Under the pieces are notes generated by a model. The model searched no databases and was not told the origin of the DNA. It saw only the letters and a list, made by a program, of their open reading frames with translations. From positions 1 to 49,023 of the forward strand of contig JAZGFD010000118.1 in the NCBI GenBank assembly GCA_036479115.1: DNA of 49,023 bases, written 5' to 3'. Each line of letters begins with the position of its first letter. The stretch's first letter is position 1. Position numbers and translations under genes: made by a program. The DNA is from UBA7328 sp036479115. Its GTDB lineage: Bacteria; Bacteroidota; Bacteroidia; Chitinophagales; Saprospiraceae. This document shows, one piece after another, positions 17,218 through 27,700 of the stretch.

Positions 17218-18528
17218 ATGAAAAATTTAGGATTGCATTGGAAAATTCTCATCGGAATGGGTTTGGGGATTGTGGCAGGAATCATTGCCGTTAAAATTCC
17301 TAGCGGAAAAGGATTTGTTATTGATTGGATCAAGCCGTTTGGTACAATATTTATTAATTCTTTGAAACTCATAGCCATACCGCTCATTGTAGCTTCATTG
17401 ATAAAAGGTATTTCTGATTTAAAGGATATATCTAAACTTTCGGCTATGGGAGGAAGGACAATAGGTATCTATATCTTAACTACTTTCTTCGCAGTTTCTA
17501 CAGGATTATTGATAGTAAATATTGTCAAGCCTGGAAACTTGGTAAAAGAAGAAACAAGAAAGGTCCTAATGTCCAACTTTGCCGAAGATGCTTCGGGAAA
17601 AATATCGATGGCAGAAAGCCAACAACAATCTGGCCCCTTACAAGCTCTAGTGGACTTAGTGCCCAGCAATATTTTTGAGGCATTGGGTGGGAATGGGAAT
17701 ATGTTACAAGTAATATTCTTTGTTATTTTCTTTGGTTTATCATTGATCCTTATTGACCCTGAAAAAGCAAAGCCAGTTAAAAACTTTTTCGACAGTCTCA
17801 ACGAAGTAATATTAAAATTAATAGACCTGATAATGCTTGCTGCCCCAATAGGTGTTTTTGCTTTGTTAGCAGCTCTAGTTGCAGAATCACCATCAGCTGA
17901 TATATTCAAGGCGCTGATAGGCTATTCTCTTACTGTACTGGCAGGGTTATGTGTTTTAATATTTGGGCTCTACCCTCTTTTAGTCAAAATATTTGGAGGA
18001 AAAAGCCCGGGTGAATTTTATAAAGCTATTTCTCCAGCACAGTTGTTGGCTTTTTCTACTAGTAGCAGTGCCGCTACACTTCCTGTTACCATGGAAAGAG
18101 TAGAAGAACACCTAGGTGTTCATAAAGAAGTGAGCAGTTTTGTGCTTCCAATAGGAGCTACAATAAATATGGATGGTACAAGTCTTTACCAAGCAGTAGC
18201 CGCGGTATTCATCGCTCAAGCTTATGGTATGGATTTGACCTTAACTGCTCAATTGGGGATAGTGCTTACGGCTACTTTGGCTTCTATAGGTACTGCCGCA
18301 GTGCCCAGTGCTGGCATGGTAATGTTAGTCATTATTTTGGGTCAAGCAGGAATTCCAGAGGCTGGTTTGGCATTAATATTTGCCGTGGATAGGCCTTTGG
18401 ATATGTGTCGTACTGTAGCTAATGTGACAGGAGATGCAACGGTATCCCTACTGGTGGCTAAATCAATGAATAAGGTAGGTCCCCCACAAATTAAAAACTG
18501 GGATGATAATTATGAAAGTGTAAAATAA
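17218..18528 (+). CDS. Dicarboxylate/amino acid:cation symporter (DAACS family)
   Basis: A 436-residue inner-membrane transporter of the GltP/GltPh family, which takes up glutamate, aspartate or C4-dicarboxylates with Na+ or H+. Signature segments are the serine-rich re-entrant loop FSTSSSAATLPVTMERVEEH (around residue 280), the unwound NMDGTSLYQAVAAVFIAQ (about 320) and DRPLDMCRTVANVTGDA (about 395). The aspartate and the NxxGD motif for substrate and cation binding are present. About eight transmembrane segments are visible. Substrate preference cannot be fixed from sequence alone. The gene sits inside the mnmD-to-SDR run, with 11 bases to the next gene. Confidence 0.93.
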   Translation: MKNLGLHWKILIGMGLGIVAGIIAVKIPSGKGFVIDWIKPFGTIFINSLKLIAIPLIVASLIKGISDLKDISKLSAMGGRTIGIYILTTFFAVSTGLLIVNIVKPGNLVKEETRKVLMSNFAEDASGKISMAESQQQSGPLQALVDLVPSNIFEALGGNGNMLQVIFFVIFFGLSLILIDPEKAKPVKNFFDSLNEVILKLIDLIMLAAPIGVFALLAALVAESPSADIFKALIGYSLTVLAGLCVLIFGLYPLLVKIFGGKSPGEFYKAISPAQLLAFSTSSSAATLPVTMERVEEHLGVHKEVSSFVLPIGATINMDGTSLYQAVAAVFIAQAYGMDLTLTAQLGIVLTATLASIGTAAVPSAGMVMLVIILGQAGIPEAGLALIFAVDRPLDMCRTVANVTGDATVSLLVAKSMNKVGPPQIKNWDDNYESVK

Positions 18529-18539
18529 ATAATTAATTA

Positions 18540-19064
18540 ATGGATTTAGGCATTGGATCAAGAGTAAAACACCCTGCTTATGGTGATGGAGTAATCATTG
18601 GCTTAGAGCCAAAAGTGTATCAAGTCTGTTTTACCAAATATGGCATCAAACCTCTCGGCAAAGATTATAAAAGCTGGGATATTGTAGAAGTCGTGGAAAG
18701 TGATAAAGCATTAACATATGACAGGCTAGAAAAATCATTGGTTAACATACTTCGAGACTGGCACGGCATAGGGCAATTAGTCAAAATATCAGAGAAATGG
18801 AAAGGTGGAAAAATAATTCTCCAACCTCATGACGAAACACTCAAAGGCAAAGAATTTTCAATAGAAGACTTCTTTCACAAAATAGTAATGATAAGAGACA
18901 GAATAAGAGTAATGGAACAAAGAATTAACAGCAGTAAAGAAATGCCAGATTCTGACAAGGTAAATTTACAACAATATATAACCAGGATATATGGCAGTTT
19001 GACCACCTTTAACGTACTATTCGCTGATAAAGATGATCACTTCGTCGGAGATAAATCTAAATAG
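18540..19064 (+). CDS. Hypothetical protein with tudor/SH3-like N-terminus
   Basis: A 174-residue cytoplasmic protein that I do not recognise as a named family. Residues 1-50 (IGSRVKHPAYGDGVIIGLEP, then VCFTKYGIKPLGKDY) look like the small beta-barrel found at the C-terminus of UvrD/PcrA helicases or in CarD-type proteins, which bind protein or nucleic acid. The rest is largely helical and charged, ending in a probable coiled segment (residues 120-150). It lies 11 bases after the symporter and 8 bases before the thioredoxin lipoprotein, so it is co-transcribed with them. Function unknown. Confidence 0.65.
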   Translation: MDLGIGSRVKHPAYGDGVIIGLEPKVYQVCFTKYGIKPLGKDYKSWDIVEVVESDKALTYDRLEKSLVNILRDWHGIGQLVKISEKWKGGKIILQPHDETLKGKEFSIEDFFHKIVMIRDRIRVMEQRINSSKEMPDSDKVNLQQYITRIYGSLTTFNVLFADKDDHFVGDKSK

Positions 19065-19072
19065 ATTAACAG

Positions 19073-20341
19073 ATGTATAAATCAGGATTATATTGTGGCC
19101 TTATAGCTCTTATATTGAGCAGTTGTATTGACATTCCACGTCCGTATAGTAAAATTCCTCCTGGAATTTGGAAGGGAACTTTAGTGCTAGAAGATGATCC
19201 TAAATCAAATAAAAACGATCTTGTCTTGCCCTTCAATTTTGAGATTGACTATATAGACGAAAATGTAATAATGACCATTATCAATGCGAAAGAAAAAATT
19301 GTAGTGAAAGAGATTACTTTTAGTCAAGATAGGAGCACAGGAAGAGATTCAATCTTCATTGATTTTCCACTTTATGATACTCGTATAGAAGCTGAATATA
19401 AGGACAATGTGATACAAGGTTTTTGGTATGTACATTATCGTGAAAATTACAAAGTTCCTTTTATTGCACGACATGGAGTAGCCGAAAGGTTTAAAAATGC
19501 AACACCCCCTAGCCAAGATATAAGTGGAGAATGGAATGTAAAAATCGATATAGAAACTGAATCAGAATACCCTGCTCTAGGTGATTTCAAGCAAGAGGGA
19601 AATAAGTTAACAGGTACATTTATGACTGAAACTGGTGACTATCGGTATCTCGAAGGTGTTGTCTCCGGTAATGAATTGTTTCTCAGTTGTTTTGATGGTG
19701 CTCATGCATTTTATTTTGATGGAAAAGTGCTTGAATCAGGAAATATATTAGGTCGGTTTTTCTCCGGTCTTCATTATAAAACCAACTGGACAGCTGTTAA
19801 AAATGGAAAAAATGACATGGTAAATGCCTACGAGTTTTCCAAGTTGAAAAATGATCAAGAACCAGTCACTTTTTCATTTCCCAATACCGAAGGTGAACTG
19901 GTGACCCCTAATAGTGATAAGTATAAAGGGAAACCAAAGATTGTAAAACTCATGGGTACGTGGTGCCCTAACTGTTTAGATGAAACCAATTTTTTATTAG
20001 ATTACCTTAAAAATAATCCCAATAAGCAAATTGATATTATTGCATTGGCTTTTGAAAGATATAGAGATTCTGACAAGGCAATAGCAATAATTAAAAGATA
20101 TAAGGAGAAAAAGAAAATTCCATATGAGATGCTATATGCTGGTTACTATGATAAAGAAGAAGCAACTAAGACTTTTAAAATGTTGAAAAAAATAAAATCA
20201 TACCCGACACTAATATTTTTGGATAAAAACAATATGGTAAGGAAAATATACACTGGTTTTTCTGGACCTGCGACAAAGGAATACCAAACTTTTACTAAAG
20301 ATTTTGATAAAATTGTAACTCAATTATTGGACGAAGAATGA
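19073..20341 (+). CDS. TlpA-like thioredoxin-domain lipoprotein
   Basis: A 422-residue lipoprotein: MYKSGLYCGLIALILSSC gives a lipobox LSSC at Cys18. Residues about 20-260 form a beta-rich domain like the N-terminal region of many Bacteroidota TlpA-like (DUF4369-type) proteins. Residues about 265-420 are a TlpA/ResA thioredoxin fold with the redox motif GTWCPNCLDE (Cys298 and Cys301). The expected cis-proline region is SYPTLIFLDK. It likely reduces or isomerises disulfides, or assists cytochrome maturation, in the periplasm while anchored to a membrane. Its stop overlaps the SDR start by 4 bases. Confidence 0.87.
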   Translation: MYKSGLYCGLIALILSSCIDIPRPYSKIPPGIWKGTLVLEDDPKSNKNDLVLPFNFEIDYIDENVIMTIINAKEKIVVKEITFSQDRSTGRDSIFIDFPLYDTRIEAEYKDNVIQGFWYVHYRENYKVPFIARHGVAERFKNATPPSQDISGEWNVKIDIETESEYPALGDFKQEGNKLTGTFMTETGDYRYLEGVVSGNELFLSCFDGAHAFYFDGKVLESGNILGRFFSGLHYKTNWTAVKNGKNDMVNAYEFSKLKNDQEPVTFSFPNTEGELVTPNSDKYKGKPKIVKLMGTWCPNCLDETNFLLDYLKNNPNKQIDIIALAFERYRDSDKAIAIIKRYKEKKKIPYEMLYAGYYDKEEATKTFKMLKKIKSYPTLIFLDKNNMVRKIYTGFSGPATKEYQTFTKDFDKIVTQLLDEE

Positions 20342-21138
20342 AAGAAATTTTAAAGAAAATAGTATTCATTACTGGGGGAGGTTCTGGCATTGGTGCTGCT
20401 ACAGCAAAGACATTTGCTAAGAATGGCTATTCTGTCATTATAACGGGTAGAAGGACTAACAAGCTTAAAGAAGTACAACAAAATTTAGAAGAAAAATATG
20501 CCATAGACGTACGCACTTTAGCTTTTGATATAAGAAAATATAGTGACGTAGAAAAAGCCCTTAAAAGCCTTAACCCTCCGTGGAATAAAATAGATGTATT
20601 GGTTAATAATGCAGGTTTAGCGGTTGGACTTGACTCAATAGAAAATGGTGATTTGCAGGACTGGGAGAGCATGATTGATACCAATATAAAAGGCCTCTTA
20701 TATATTACACGGTTCATCTCTCCTTTAATGGTAAAACAAGGCCATGGCGACATCATCAATGTAGGCTCGACATCAGGAGATCAAATCTATCCCAATGGCA
20801 ATGTTTATTGTGCTACAAAAGCAGCTGTCAACATGCTGACGCAAGGAATGAGACTCGATTTGTATAAAAAAGGAATAAGGGTAAGTGAAGTGAATCCTGC
20901 TCATGTGGAAACTGGATTTGCTTCAGTAAGGTTTAAAGGAAATGCCAAAAAAGCTGCTATATACGATGATTTTACACCTCTAAAGGCAAAGGATGTTGCC
21001 AAGACTATCTATTTCATAGCCTCTGCTCCGAGGCATGTCACCATCCAAAACATTGTTTTAGCAGGCACACAACAAGCAGGTGCCAACTTTATAGACAGGT
21101 CAGGGAAAAAGTACGTTAACAGCGATAATAACTCGTAG
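20338..21138 (+). CDS. SDR family NAD(P)-dependent oxidoreductase (YdfG-like)
   Basis: A 266-residue classical short-chain dehydrogenase. It shows the cofactor motif TGGGSGIG (residues 12-19), NNAG near 93, the catalytic serine in VGSTSGD near 143-149, and Tyr157 and Lys161 in YCATK. An Arg-Arg pair (TGRRTNKL) after the second strand suggests NADP+ preference. The overall sequence, including the C-terminal ASAPRHVTIQNIVLAGTQQA, resembles the YdfG group, which oxidises 3-hydroxy acids such as serine and 3-hydroxypropionate. The exact substrate is uncertain. It is the last gene of the cluster and overlaps the upstream lipoprotein gene. Confidence 0.88.
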   Translation: MKEILKKIVFITGGGSGIGAATAKTFAKNGYSVIITGRRTNKLKEVQQNLEEKYAIDVRTLAFDIRKYSDVEKALKSLNPPWNKIDVLVNNAGLAVGLDSIENGDLQDWESMIDTNIKGLLYITRFISPLMVKQGHGDIINVGSTSGDQIYPNGNVYCATKAAVNMLTQGMRLDLYKKGIRVSEVNPAHVETGFASVRFKGNAKKAAIYDDFTPLKAKDVAKTIYFIASAPRHVTIQNIVLAGTQQAGANFIDRSGKKYVNSDNNS

Positions 21139-21271
21139 TCCTGGCTTTCATATTCTTCAAGATATTCGCAATTATTTTAAGTGGACCACCGGAGTAGTTT
21201 CAAAAAACTCTTTTTCCGTTATACCACGGCTATTATCGCTTCTAATCGAAGATATGGCGACATAATCGATT

Positions 21272-21328
21272 ATCGCCCACACATGCAGTATTTCCAGTCA
21301 AAAAGTTAGTGAAAACCTGCTCTAAATC
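21272..21328 (-). pseudogene. Relic of the adhesin C-terminal coding region
   Basis: Read on the minus strand, 19 codons give DLEQVFTNFLTGNTACVGD. The adhesin gene itself encodes DLEQVFTDFLTGSTACVGD (about 22228-22290), so only two residues differ. Nucleotide similarity stays high over the block and then breaks off on both sides; a stop codon soon follows on the 3' side. The relic lies about 430 bases downstream of the adhesin stop, in the same orientation, and 16 bases from a MITE terminus. It looks like what is left of a duplicated or recombined gene end. Confidence 0.75.
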
Positions 21329-21344
21329 ACTGTCCCAACTTAAT

Positions 21345-21508
21345 TAGTGTCTGAACGAAAACTCATCAAAATTAGAAATAGTTCTTTTAGTGCTATTTTA
21401 TTTTTTTTCAACTCGCTGATACTCAGGCATCACCGAATATCAAAAAACTAAATTCTCATCCAAAATATTCTATTTCATAAAATTCGACAGTTTCCGATCA
21501 GACACTAT
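21345..21508 (+). mobile_element. MITE-like element, full copy
   Basis: 164 bases, TA-bounded (21345-21346 and 21507-21508). The left end is TAGTGTCTGAACGAAAACT. The right end AGTTTCCGATCAGACACTA is its imperfect inverted repeat. It is nearly identical to the copy at 15897-16059, including the 8-T run and the tgatactcaggcatcaccga core. It sits next to the adhesin relic. Confidence 0.8.
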
Positions 21509-21667
21509 AAACCCATAATCCTGCACTTGATAAGTGCGATATTTTTTAAATATCCCCTACTTTGTGATAAATAAACGATGGTGGTAGAAATGTGGTATTC
21601 TCAATGAGAAAATATAACAATGGGCATTCCCCTTTGCTTTGGCTTCAAGCCCTTCAGGATTTTACTA

Positions 21668-21717
21668 CCCTATTGGAAAAATAGGGAATGAATATGCGTT
21701 TCATTTACCCATATTCA
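21668..21717. repeat. Pair of perfect hairpins, REP-like or terminator
   Basis: CCCTATT (21668-21674) pairs with AATAGGG (21680-21686) around GGAAA. TGAATATG (21689-21696) pairs with CATATTCA (21710-21717). A third small stem, AGGC/GCCT, follows. The hairpins lie 45-95 bases beyond the adhesin stop codon on its downstream side, so they could stop or stabilise that transcript. They lack a T-run typical of intrinsic terminators. Confidence 0.45.
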
Positions 21718-21760
21718 GGCCTACAGCCTTTTTATTTGTTTTTGTGTACTTACCCATTCC

Positions 21761-24700
21761 TTACTTAAAAACAATAGTCCTAAATGACTCCACTCCAAAT
21801 TGATGCCTGATGGTTACAATATAAACGCCGTCATTTTCAAGTGAAAATACTTGACCATATTGAGATGTTTGCGGTATAAACCTGGTGTGAACAGACTGGC
21901 CAGAAAAGTCATATATATCTATCCTTACATCACTGGGCTCTGGGAAAACTGCCTTTATGCTAAACGATCCACTATTAATAGTTGGGGTCAACTGAGCATA
22001 ACTTTCTTTGCCGCCAAGCTTCTTAGGGCAAGTTGTTATAAAGATTTCCTTCTCTATTATGTGACTTGGACAATCAGTACCTGATAATTCTAAACTTACT
22101 GTATAATCTCCCACATTATCATACACATACAATGGATCACGGTCCATACTGATATCGCCATTACCAAAATCCCAAAAGAAATTAAGTGTAGACATGCCCT
22201 CAAAAATGCTGTAATCAATAAAATGCATCGTATCACCCACACAAGCAGTACTACCCGTCAAAAAGTCTGTGAAAACCTGCTCTAAATCGTCGAAGAGTAC
22301 ATCTACAGAAGTTGTAGAGGTACAACCATTAGCATTATCGGTTACAGTGAGACCATAATTGCCTGTAGCAGTTACATTTATAGCACTCTCTGTACTACCA
22401 GTAAGCCAATTATAAGTTAGGCCACCTTGTCCGATGGATTCAGAAGCATCTAGTAATGCATTCGGATCAGAACAATCTTCTACTTCCCATGGAGCAATGT
22501 CAATTACTGGAGGTTTAAAATCTTCTGTAATGACAATTGATGTGGTATCCATGAGGACATGGTCTGCATCGGAAATAATGAGGAAATAGGTGCCTGCCGT
22601 TGTTATTTCTAAAGCTATATTGGTGCTCAATATATTAGAACCATCTGTCCATTGATATGATGGGATTTCACCTTGAGTTTTTGCCTTGCCTTCTAGGGTT
22701 AATGCAGGGATATTACAATTTAGATGGGTACCATTCGACGTAGTGATACTTGCCTCAAAATTCTGTTCTTCTACACAAAAGTTGAAACCTTTAATAAAAG
22801 AATCAAATCCTGTATCAGCCACTAATGTGTCCTCAAAGGCTGTAGTTATGGAAAAAGTTCCATCATTAAGTCCATTGCCTTCTGTATCTTGAATAAAGAA
22901 ATCATAGCAACCTTCTTGAAGACATACTGTAAAAGTCTGGGAAGTAGAATCATCTTCACCTTCTACATAAGGTCCACCTTGTGCTAATTTTATAGGTTGG
23001 TCTTCTTCGCTGACAAATTCCGTCCATATAGACCAAGAAGTCTCTCCTGGATTGTTGTCAAAGGTGATATTGACATTGACTAAAATGTCTCCAGAATCAT
23101 CTTTTGTAATAATTGTGCTTTCTATTACAGCACATCCACTTATCTCATCAGTGATGGTCACTTGATAACTTCCACCTTCTCTCACTTCAATAGTAGGCTG
23201 AATACTACCATTAGACCACAGATATATCACTCCATTTGCACTGCTCGATCCAGAAGCATCAAGAGTTGAAACTGGCATCCTGCAATCAATATGGGTGATG
23301 GGTACTATTAGTTCTGCTAAAGGAACCGTGATATCTTGTGCTACAGTTACTGACTTTGTGGAAAAGCAGCCATTACTATCATCCGTAATCGTAACCGTGT
23401 ATTCTCCTGGACTATTTACATTAATACTAGCATCAGTCCTTCCATCAGACCATAGATAAGATATATCTTCTTGCGTGATAGCCCCAGATGCATCAAGTGC
23501 TGTAGAAGTAGTAATGCACGTCAATAATTCTGGAACAGAGATCTCCACAACTGGGCTTTCAAAATCCTCGGTAATTGTAATACTCCTTACAGAGGTGCAT
23601 CCATTCACATCATCAGAGACGGTCACTGTATATGTACCCGCATCATCGATGGTAATAGTAGATTCTATACTGTCATTTGACCATAAGAATGATATACTAT
23701 TTTGTCCTTCTGAATCAGAAGCATCTAACAGGATAGAAGGATTGGTACAATCTAGTTGAATGCTGGTAGATTGAATCATTGCTGATGGAATATCATCATC
23801 TTGAGTAATGGTAATAGTACTCACGTCCGTGCAACCATTGATCTCATCTGTCACAGTCACACTATATTCACCTGCTGCTCCAACAGTTATACTTGAATTG
23901 CTATTTTGATTAGACCATAAGTATTTTAATTCGTTATTCCCATTGGAGCCTGAAGCATTTAAAATGACCGTAGAATTTTCACAATCAATTTTTGTACTTG
24001 ATGCTTCTATTTCAGCAGTAGGCACGACCATATCTTCTGTAATAACCACTGCATTTGTTGCGGTACAGCCATTGACCATGTCAGTAATGGTGACTGTATA
24101 GGTGCCAGGATCTGTTACTGAAATATTCGAAATTACACTATTAGTAGACCATCTGAATGCTATGTCATTATTTCCACTTGAGCTTGAGGCATCAAGAGAG
24201 ATAGAAGATGTATTGCAATCTAGCTGTGTATCAGTAGTTTCCATCAATGCTGATGGCAGTACTACATCTTCAGTAATTGTAATTGTTCTGGAAGCATCGC
24301 AGCCATTCACTTGATCTATGACCATTACGGTATAATCTCCTGGCTCAGTGATGGTTATACTGGAAGTGTTGCCGCCGTTATTACTCCATTGATAATCCAG
24401 AGTATTGTTACCACTCGAAATGCTGGCATCCAGAGTGATGGATGTTGTATTACAATCCAGTTGAGTAGATGATGGATTGATGTTAGCTGTTGGTACGTCT
24501 TCATCTTGGGTGATGGTCACTTCCTCCGTAGCGATACAGCCATTGACCATATCAGTGATAGTGACTGTATAAGTACCTGCCGAGCCTATTTCAATTGTTG
24601 CTTTATCACTTCCTGTAGACCAGTCATACTTTATATTATTATTCCCTGTAGATGAAGAGGCATCCAATGTGATAGACGATGTACCACAATCTAGCTGAGT

Positions 24701-27700
24701 ACCAGCTGCTTCTATTTCAGCAGTAGGCACGACCATATCTTCTGTAATAACCACTGCATTTGTTGCAGTACAGCCATTGACCATGTCAGTAATGGTGACT
24801 GTATAGGTGCCAGGATCTGTTACTGAAATGACTGAAGAGGTACTAGTATTAGACCATAAATACGAGATATTGTTCGCTCCACTGGACTTAGATGCGTCCA
24901 AGCTGATCGATGCAGTATTACAATCCAATTGGTTCTCCGTATTTTCTATCAGAGCCATAGGAATAACCATGTCTTCAATAATGGTAACCGTACTGCTTGC
25001 CTCACAACCATTATCTGTTTTTGTAACTGTGACTGAGTAGTCTCCTGGCTCAGTTACTTCAATGCTAGAAGCAATACTGCCATTTGACCATGAATAAGTT
25101 AAGTCTCCTGTCCCCATTGATGCAGAGGCATCAAGTGTAATCATTGATGTATTACAATCTAATCTTGTACTCAATGCATCTATTGTAGCGGTTGGTACAT
25201 CTTCATCCGAAGAAATGGTAATACTTATTTCATCAACACATCCATTGATAGGATCACCTACTGCCAATGTATATTCTCCGGCAGATCTAATTTCTATGCT
25301 AGCATCCTGACTACCTGTAGACCATAGATAAACAACTCCTTCTACTCCTCCAGTTGAGTTTGACCCATCCAATGTAATCGATTCTGTACCACAATCTAAG
25401 ACCGTATTCTCTGTATCTATTCTTGCTGTTGGCTTAGTTATGTCCTGGCTGACTGTAACAGTTTCTATACTGAAACAACTATTGCTATTATCAATAACGG
25501 TTACGGTGTAGTTCCCCGGATTCATGACTTCTACTATTGAAGTATTCCCACCATTAGACCAAGTATATGTTAACTCACCAATACCCGAAGAACCTGATGC
25601 ATCTAAGACTGTAGAAGTAACAGCACAATTGAGCACCGATGGTGCAGCAATGACTGCATTTGGCAAGGTCTTATTTTCAGAGATAGTGATGGTTCTGCTA
25701 TCCGTGCAGCCATTATCTCCCTTAGTCACAGTGACTGTGTATTCACCAGAAGCCGTAATATCTGTATTTGACTGAGTACTCCCATTGGACCATAGATAAG
25801 TCAGACCTCCTCCAGTAGAACCAGCAGCGTCTAGTCTAATAGATGTCACTTCACAATCCAAGACAGTACTTGGGGTGTTGATCAAAGCAGTGGGTTTGCT
25901 CTTATCTTCAGTGATCGTAGTACTTTCTACATTGGTACATCCATTAGCTCTATCAGTAACTGTCACGGTATATTGCCCAGGAATACTTACGTCTATGCTA
26001 GCCGAACTGCTATTAGTAGACCATGAAAAAGATAGGTCACTATCATCTCCACCAGATTCTGAGGCATCCAAAGTAACCGATGGATTGTTACAATCTATCA
26101 CTGTAATAGGAGCGGATATGAAAGGGAAAGGTTTTTGGACATTTTCAAATACCGATGCTGTAAAAGTAGCCGTACATCCATTTCCACTATCTGTTACCGT
26201 CACTGTAATATTACCTGGATCTCTCACCGTAATACTCGGACTACTTAAGCCATTTGACCATGCATATGTAAGCGCACCACCTCCTGAAGAAGAAGAGGCA
26301 TCTAAAGTAGTTGTGGTATTAATACAGGTCAGCAGGTCTGGTTGAGAAACATTGACCATCGGCGTAGCTATATCTTTAGTAATCGTTACCGATTCTGTAT
26401 TGGTACATCCATTCGCTCTATCAGTAATGGTGACTACATACTGCCCTCCATCAGTGACATTAATCATAGATGTAGATGTGCCATCAGACCATGTAAAAGA
26501 TAAATTACTATCATCACCTCCTGATCCTGAAGCATCAAGTGTGACAGATGGGTTGTTACAATCTATCTGAGTAACAGGAGCAGATATAGAAGGGAAAGGT
26601 TTTGTTTTATTTTCAGTAACATTAACTGATGTAGAACCAGTACATCCAGTGTTATTGTCTGTGACAGTCACTGAATAAGTGCCTTCAGAATTTACTGTTG
26701 TACTCGCATTTGTACTATTATCAGACCATCGAAAAGACAAATTAGGGTCGTCACCTCCTGATCCTGAGGCATCTAAAGTGATCGTTTCATTATTACAATC
26801 TACCTGAGTCGTCGAAGCGAAGATTATTGCTCCTTGGCTAGTGACTCTTACCATCTGATCGACGTCTATACTATTTCCATTGCCGTCGTCAAAATTCCAT
26901 CTGACCGTATATGTGCCAGGTGTTGAATATTGTAATGGATCACTTGTCGTACCTGTAATAGTGCCACTACAGTTATCAGTTGTAGTTGGTACTGATACTA
27001 ATGCACTTCCGCAACCTATCACATCTGTTAAGTTTGGGCGTACTGGTGTTTCATTATCTTCGATTGTAATGACGAAAGAGCAAGTGGAGCTATTGCCCGT
27101 TGCATCTGTGGCAGTGACAACTACAGTCGTATTTCCAACTTGAAATGCACTTCCTGATTCGATGCTTAAATTCAATTCTGGAGTGCCACAGTCGTCAGTT
27201 GCTGTTAGAGAATACGTAATGAAGTTAACACACTCTCCTGCTCTAGTGGGAAATGTTGAATCATCAATACAAGATATCACTGGAGCAGTGTCATCTTCTT
27301 TAAATGTTATTTCTATTGACTGAGTATCGTTGCATCCATTAGTATTGTCAATGACCGTTACTGTATATACCCCTGGCTGGATTATTTCTATCGAAGAAAC
27401 CATATCTCCATTGGACCATGCATATGACAGATTATTATTATCTCCTCCTGAGGCTGATGCGTTTATAGAAACTGATGAGTTATTACAGTCTAGCTCAGTA
27501 GTTGGAGCTTCTATAGATGCTGTAAGCCTATTTACAATAACCCTTTGATCAGCATTGACACTGTTACCATTGCCGTCGTCAAAATTCCATCTGACCGTAT
27601 ATGTGCCAGGTGTTGAATATTGTAATGGATCACTTGTCGTACTTGTAATAGTGCCACTACAGTTATCAGTTGTAGTTGGTACTGATACTAATGCACTTCC

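Larger units (their letters stand above)
21139..21760. other. Intergenic region with gene relic, MITE and hairpins
   Basis: 622 bases between the convergent SDR and adhesin genes. Contents in order: a stretch (21181-21262) with a motif like the family 2 terminus (accggagtagttt) but no traceable element; a 57-bp relic of the adhesin coding sequence (21272-21328); a full MITE-like copy (21345-21508); and a hairpin-rich segment (about 21660-21735) just downstream of the adhesin stop, which may act in termination. Confidence 0.55.

Noticed and set aside
22290..26850. Regularly spaced similar segments that could be mistaken for a CRISPR array or satellite DNA
   Set aside because: Units are about 235 bp, stay in frame and encode diverged Ig/SprB-like domains. 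They are protein repeats.
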